DNA of 9,253 nucleotides, from positions 1 to 9,253 of the forward strand of contig JAEXVC010000254.1 of assembly GCA_023406715.1 (NCBI GenBank), read 5' to 3'. Below the pieces are notes generated by a model. That model saw nothing but the letters and a program-made list of their open reading frames with translations. It was not told the DNA's origin and did no database searches. Of this stretch, positions 5,596 to 9,253 are shown piece after piece; position 1 is the stretch's first letter; the number at the start of each line of letters is the position of its first letter. This stretch comes from Bacteroidota bacterium. GTDB lineage: Bacteria > Bacteroidota > Bacteroidia > Bacteroidales > Tenuifilaceae. The translations under genes and the position numbers were made by a program.

Positions 5596-6021
5596 TTTTA
5601 GTGTAAACTCTATTAGCGGGGCAAAGCAAACAACAAACAGGATAACAGATATACTAACGTCTATGGTTACCATTCTACTTACTGGTAACCAATTTTTTTT
5701 CAATGCAATCAGAATAACGGCTCTAAGCAAAAACTGAATAACAAAAAAACTGAAAATCCTTATAGAGTGAGGATTCATTTCTAGCGCAGTGGAAATATTT
5801 CCCTGAACAATTTCCGCGAAACTTGCCGATAACCCTTTACTTGGTGGAATAATTCCTGTTTCTTGAGTCAGCAATGCGGGAATGTGATGATTGCTGTACT
5901 TATAAAATACAGAGTAAAGCAAAATGGCCATTATAATGGCCATAAAACTGATATTCAGAACAAAGTAAGCAACCCTTGAGTTGCTTACCTTACTATTACT
6001 ATCCTGAAATGGTGTTATCAA
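5572..6021 (-). CDS. Small membrane protein, DUF2752-like but without cysteines
   Basis: This 149-residue protein has three probable membrane segments (about 17-40, 87-108 and 119-145). The stretch 59-84 follows the DUF2752 pattern, roughly CPxCGLTRA...G....A...NP. Visible matches are G63-L64-S65, G74, A79 and N83-P84, but the two cysteine positions are Pro59 and Lys62 and the Arg position is Ala66. The call is therefore a divergent family member by inference. The only plausible start before the first membrane segment is TTG 6019-6021, whose last two bases are the first two of the upstream gene's TGA stop (TTGA). The next in-frame Met (residue 27) lies inside the first membrane segment. The junction suggests translational coupling to the DUF4190-like gene. 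In Bacteroidota, DUF2752 genes are often beside small multi-pass membrane genes, which fits. Function is unknown. The end is convergent with, and overlaps, the MBL-fold gene. Confidence 0.7.
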   Translation of the reverse strand: MITPFQDSNSKVSNSRVAYFVLNISFMAIIMAILLYSVFYKYSNHHIPALLTQETGIIPPSKGLSASFAEIVQGNISTALEMNPHSIRIFSFFVIQFLLRAVILIALKKNWLPVSRMVTIDVSISVILFVVCFAPLIEFTLKLFAQLLH

Positions 6022-6581
6022 TTGTGTTTTGCTTCAATTCTAATTTTTACAGAATCGGTGTCGATTGTAATTTTTGATGATTTCTTAAAAGCCTTTGCTG
6101 CAGCCTGACCTGCTTGGCGGGCTTTTTCCTCATCTGTTCCAGATAAACTGTCGAGGTCTTTTTCTAAATCTCTAAGTGCATTTTCAAGGCTATCGGAAAC
6201 AATCTCGATATGCACATCCTTATCGCCAATCTCTTTCTCCAGTGCCTTGCCGAATTCTTCGCCAAAAATCTCAATTTTATCGGAATTCTTAAACGCTTTA
6301 TCAGCAAACATAAGTGTTCCACTCAATATCGTCACCCATAATGCTGCTAGTATTATTGAAATTAACGATACAATTAAAGCGCCTATACCCAAACTTTTAG
6401 AACCATAACCATTGGCTGCTTGAACAATGGAAATAATGCTAAAAACTAAAGCTAGAGCACCTGGAAGAAATGCAACAACTCCTATACAAGGAATAAAGGC
6501 CAGAATTAGCGAAATAACTGCCAGTACTATACCAATTATGCCCATTGCTTGGCCTGCGGTGGTTTTTGTCTCTACGTTCAT
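6018..6581 (-). CDS. DUF4190-like membrane protein with acidic C-terminal tail
   Basis: This 187-residue protein has a short polar N-terminus and then a membrane block of three segments: about 13-31, 34-54 and 65-92. Features such as AMGIIGIVLAVISLILAFIP, PGALALVFSIISI and GIGALIVSLISIILA are typical of DUF4190-type proteins. The remaining half (about 93-187) is soluble, highly charged and mostly helical: EEFGKALEKEIGDKD, then ENALRDLEKDLDSLSGTDEEKARQAGQAA, which could form a coiled coil. It ends in a short beta-prone stretch, ITIDTDSVKIRIEAK. The ATG at 6579-6581 has no Shine-Dalgarno sequence. It is the first gene of a two-gene unit, with its stop overlapping the next start. It is divergent from the TonB-dependent receptor across 148 bp. 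Function is not known. Confidence 0.75.
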   Translation of the reverse strand: MNVETKTTAGQAMGIIGIVLAVISLILAFIPCIGVVAFLPGALALVFSIISIVQAANGYGSKSLGIGALIVSLISIILAALWVTILSGTLMFADKAFKNSDKIEIFGEEFGKALEKEIGDKDVHIEIVSDSLENALRDLEKDLDSLSGTDEEKARQAGQAAAKAFKKSSKITIDTDSVKIRIEAKHN

Positions 6582-6700
6582 ATCTCAAGGTTTTCTTAAA
6601 AGACGAAATGAAATACAAAAATGCTGCAAAAAATTAAATTATTACGATAATCTGCTGTTATTTTCATGAAATCTTGTGGAATAATATAATTGACGGCCCC

Positions 6701-6730
6701 TTGTTTTTTCGCAATAACTATTTTAATTTG
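6701..6730 (+). promoter_or_regulatory. Candidate promoter for the TonB-dependent receptor gene
   Basis: TTG (6701-6703) and TTAATTTG (6723-6730) are separated by exactly 19 nt. The second element differs from TAnnTTTG at one position. If used, transcription would begin around 6735-6738, which is after the first possible GTG start (6730) but before the second (6751). The match is good in spacing but imperfect in sequence. Confidence 0.4.
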
Positions 6731-8949
6731 TGAATAAATCTAACGAACCAGTGAGAAGAAGTTCGTATCTATTTTTTCTCATCTTTATTTACTTTCTAGG
6801 CCAAGAAAAACTGAGGTCTCAGGAAGTAAGCAATGATGTTTTTGCCTTAAGTCTTGAAGAGCTGCTAAATGTTCAAATAACAACAGCAACCCAACGTTCA
6901 CAAAAATTATCGGAAGCTCCAGCCACTGTAATTAGTTATTCCTCCGAACAAATTGAAAGTTACGGATGGCGAGACCTGAAAGACATCTTTAGAAACGTTA
7001 CAGGCGTAGATGTTTCATATGATGTTCAGGGCGAAGTTAAAACTCTAGTTACGTTTCGAGGGATTGAAGGAAATCAAAAGATACTTATACTTCAGGATGG
7101 ACAACGCCAGAACCCCATTACTGGGGAACGATTTATTTTTGGACACAACATCCCGTTACACATCTACAAAAGAGTTGAAATTGTATTTGGTCCAGCATCG
7201 GCAATTTATGGTGCCGACGCTTACGCAGGAGTAGTAAATCTAATTACTAAGAACGGAGCCGACATAGATGGAGTTACCGGCTCAATAGGATATGTTTCCA
7301 CAAATGCTTTTGTATCAAACCTAACTTTTGGGAAATCTATAAATGAGGACATTGATGTTATTCTATCTGGGAGAGTTTACTATGGGAACGATTTCCCTTA
7401 CCATAAACATTATACCGATTCGTTGGATTATGCTGCCGTAAATGATTACGAAGGAGAACTTGGACGGTTAAAAAAGGATTATCCTATTAAGAATTGGAAC
7501 CTACTATCCAAGATTCGTTATGGTAGGTTAACATTGGGCTTCGACTGGCAGCATCAACTAGAATCGAATGCGCCAAGCACCATTCCAACAAATTATGCCT
7601 ATGTTAAAAACAATGTATGGGGGCAAGACATTAGACATCTTTACTTTAACTATAAGATTTTAGATGGAAAAGAGTTTACACTCACATCGAATATTTCGTT
7701 AGGCGATTATACTATTAATCCGATTTCTAACTTTTACATACCAATTGATTCGGACGGAAACGGCTTCCTCGATAAAGGTTCGGCCGGATACAAGTACGGG
7801 TACTCTCGATATATTGAAACAACCATTAATGCACAATGGGAGATAACACAAAAGCTGATGATTAATATGGGCTCAACCTGGAGTAAGGTTATTTCTTTTC
7901 CGAAAACCAAAAATTTAGAGGAGCCTTTTCATCTTGATGAAATATACGGAGATAATCTTACTGACTTTGTTGACCCACAAGGATACACTTTTGGTTTACT
8001 GGGCTTAACCGACTCAATTTTTGGTGAACAAAATTTCTATAATCTTGCTAGCTATATACAGGCAGAATATAAAATTAGAGACAAAATATCAATTACATTG
8101 GGTAGCCGATTCGATTTTAACTCAATATACAAGTCAACACTAAACCCTCGCATAGGTGTTGTCTACCAGTTGAACGACAAAACCACCCTTAAGGCTCTTT
8201 ACGGCTCTGCATTTATTGCTCCTTCAAATTATTACCGTTGGGAGAACTGGGCAAATCCTTATGCAATGCACATCCCTAATCTTAATATAAAACCAGAACG
8301 TGTTCAAACCATTGAACTTAGCGGATTTTACTCCCCTTTTAAAAATTTACTGTTGCGATTTAGCGCTTACAATAATATTATGAAAGATATTATCAGACCA
8401 GTTGAGGCGCCAACACAAGAGGGAAATTACCCCTATTTCAACCCAATGCGAGCACAAATAGGCCAAGACCCTAATTCTGGATTTGTTGAAATAAACTCAA
8501 ACTTAGGAAATATAAATATTATAGGTTTAGAACTCGACATAAATTACCAAATTGCTAAAGCGATTATTTCAGCAGGATACAGTTTTACTCACGGCATTGA
8601 CAAAGAAATGCAATCGAAAATACCCAAAGTATCACAACACAAACTAAACACTAGCATATCATATTCTTATAAATCTTTTTATGGAACTATTACGGCAAGA
8701 TATTATGGTGATGTTTGGACTGCTACAAGCAATAGTTATTATAAAGGTGATAAGAAAATCCCTGGGGCTATTGTTCTTTATGGAAGTTTAGGCTATAGGT
8801 TAAAAAAGTTTTCAATTTCTTTCAGTGCCGATAACATCCTAAACAAAAAGCATTGGAATGCATCTCCGTATGGAGAGTCCATTTGGATTTTATCAAGAGC
8901 ACCACAATCATTAACTAAACTCTACATTGGGATTAACTATAAATTTTAG
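6730..8949 (+). CDS. TonB-dependent outer-membrane receptor
   Basis: This 739-residue outer-membrane transporter has a signal peptide (RRSSYLFFLIFIYFLG, 9-24; cleavage probably near 30). The plug domain (about 60-175) runs from EAPATVISYSSEQIESYGWRD to the closing block VEIVFGPASAIYGADAYAG (149-167). A long beta-barrel (about 185-739) follows, with LNPRIGVVYQ and LYGSAFIAPSNYYRWEN near 471-506 and a terminal Phe (YIGINYKF), as expected for BAM-inserted barrels. It lacks the N-terminal carboxypeptidase-like domain of SusC proteins and no SusD gene follows, so it resembles siderophore, cobalamin or metal-chelate receptors (FhuA/BtuB/CirA type). The ligand is not determinable. DSDGNGFLD (340-348) looks like a calcium-binding loop. 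An in-frame stop at 6724-6726 excludes an upstream ATG; starts are GTG 6730 or GTG 6751, the latter leaving a tidy MRRSSYLFF signal peptide. I see no hairpin terminator after it. Confidence 0.93.
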   Translation: MNKSNEPVRRSSYLFFLIFIYFLGQEKLRSQEVSNDVFALSLEELLNVQITTATQRSQKLSEAPATVISYSSEQIESYGWRDLKDIFRNVTGVDVSYDVQGEVKTLVTFRGIEGNQKILILQDGQRQNPITGERFIFGHNIPLHIYKRVEIVFGPASAIYGADAYAGVVNLITKNGADIDGVTGSIGYVSTNAFVSNLTFGKSINEDIDVILSGRVYYGNDFPYHKHYTDSLDYAAVNDYEGELGRLKKDYPIKNWNLLSKIRYGRLTLGFDWQHQLESNAPSTIPTNYAYVKNNVWGQDIRHLYFNYKILDGKEFTLTSNISLGDYTINPISNFYIPIDSDGNGFLDKGSAGYKYGYSRYIETTINAQWEITQKLMINMGSTWSKVISFPKTKNLEEPFHLDEIYGDNLTDFVDPQGYTFGLLGLTDSIFGEQNFYNLASYIQAEYKIRDKISITLGSRFDFNSIYKSTLNPRIGVVYQLNDKTTLKALYGSAFIAPSNYYRWENWANPYAMHIPNLNIKPERVQTIELSGFYSPFKNLLLRFSAYNNIMKDIIRPVEAPTQEGNYPYFNPMRAQIGQDPNSGFVEINSNLGNINIIGLELDINYQIAKAIISAGYSFTHGIDKEMQSKIPKVSQHKLNTSISYSYKSFYGTITARYYGDVWTATSNSYYKGDKKIPGAIVLYGSLGYRLKKFSISFSADNILNKKHWNASPYGESIWILSRAPQSLTKLYIGINYKF

Positions 8950-9009
8950 TAACAGCTTATTAAACATCTAATTAAAGAAATTTGTGTTAGTTATTATTAA
9001 AATAGTTTA

Positions 9010-9017
9010 TACATTTG
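9010..9017 (+). promoter_or_regulatory. Candidate -7 element for the 3'-terminal gene
   Basis: TACATTTG is a perfect TAnnTTTG match 23 bp before the ATG at 9041. The -33 position has only a weak TTA at 8987-8989, and a TTTG at 8981-8984 is a few bases too far away. It suggests that the last gene has its own start, in addition to possible read-through from the receptor gene. Confidence 0.5.
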
Positions 9018-9040
9018 AATAAATTTTAATAGGATAGTTT

Positions 9041-9253
9041 ATGAAAAAAACATTTCTTGCTATAGCATTATTAATATGGGCAGGAGTTTCCTCCGCACAA
9101 GTATTTAACACAGGCCAAACGTTGAAAGCAAAAACTTTCAGCATTGGATTCGAACCAGCAGTTCTAATTAACGGAAGCAACGAATTTATGCTTTTTCTTC
9201 ATGGAGGTTATGGATTGAAAAGCGGCATCGACTTCGGATTAAATGTGGGGGTG
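9041..9253 (+). CDS. Exported protein, probable outer-membrane beta-barrel (5' fragment)
   Basis: The first 71 codons are present and the gene runs off the window. It starts MKKTFLAIALLIWAGVSSAQ, a clear signal peptide with cleavage expected after SSA or SAQ (residue 19-20). What follows alternates polar and hydrophobic residues with glycines (KTFSIGFEPAVL, EFMLFLHGGYGLKSGIDFGLNVGV), as in the first strands of a small outer-membrane barrel. An AGGA at 9031-9034, 6 nt before the ATG, is one of the few Shine-Dalgarno-like sequences in the window. It lies 91 bp downstream of the TonB-dependent receptor on the same strand, so a shared role at the outer membrane is possible. No family can be assigned from the fragment. 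Confidence 0.75.
   Translation, partial: MKKTFLAIALLIWAGVSSAQVFNTGQTLKAKTFSIGFEPAVLINGSNEFMLFLHGGYGLKSGIDFGLNVGV

Noticed and set aside
5594..5609. Small inverted repeat AGTTT/AAACT after the MBL-fold gene as a terminator
   Set aside because: Only five AT-rich pairs with a 6-nt loop and no T-run; too weak to call.
6427..6669. Plus-strand open frame of 80 codons across the start of the DUF4190-like gene
   Set aside because: It is antisense to a clear membrane protein and runs into AT-rich intergenic DNA; no domain is visible.
6690..6696. TTGACGG as a -35 box for the receptor gene
   Set aside because: The enterobacterial -35 consensus does not describe Bacteroidota promoters, and no matching -10 or TAnnTTTG element is found at the right distance.

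Overview
The window looks like ordinary chromosomal DNA from a member of the Bacteroidota, probably a Bacteroidales/Marinilabiliales-type organism. The supporting signs are AT-rich intergenic DNA, almost no Shine-Dalgarno sequences, several matches to the Bacteroidota promoter consensus (TAnnTTTG at about -7, TTG near -33), and gene families typical of that phylum: a muropeptide ligase of the Mpl type, a DUF3298 protein, a DUF4190/DUF2752-like membrane pair and TonB-linked outer-membrane proteins. Assignment below phylum level is inference.

Left part (1-2609): the last 33 codons of a GH25-type lysozyme end on the plus strand. They converge on a minus-strand pair, radC followed 23 bp later by a secreted alpha/beta hydrolase, which are probably co-transcribed. 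Next comes a plus-strand, membrane-anchored DUF3298 protein. It ends in a strong symmetrical hairpin terminator shared with the convergent rpsT.

Middle part (2616-4740): on the minus strand, a well-formed Bacteroidota promoter precedes an imperfect leader hairpin, tRNA-Glu(TTC) and rpsT (ribosomal protein S20), apparently one transcription unit. Upstream of it lies mpl (peptidoglycan recycling ligase), whose stop codon sits inside an AT-rich hairpin. mpl is divergent from a metallo-beta-lactamase-fold hydrolase. The 233-bp gap between them is the most unusual stretch of the window: each gene carries, directly before its start codon, five degenerate tandem copies of a 7-bp unit (consensus WRTCTAA). 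The two mRNAs would therefore begin with nearly the same leader, and at DNA level the two arrays form an inverted repeat with a 20-bp perfect core.

Right part (4741-9253): the MBL-fold gene overlaps tail-to-tail, by 24 bp, with a minus-strand pair of small membrane proteins (DUF4190-like, then a DUF2752-like protein that lacks the family cysteines and probably starts at a TTG overlapping the upstream TGA). Divergent from these is a TonB-dependent receptor of 739 residues with a GTG start and a calcium-loop-like DSDGNGFLD segment in its barrel region. It is followed by the start of a small exported protein, probably an outer-membrane beta-barrel, cut by the window end.

I see no CRISPR array, transposase, phage gene, toxin-antitoxin pair or recognisable defence system. 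The candidates for something undescribed are the paired heptamer leaders between mpl and the MBL-fold gene and, less strongly, the cysteine-free DUF2752-like/DUF4190 pair.
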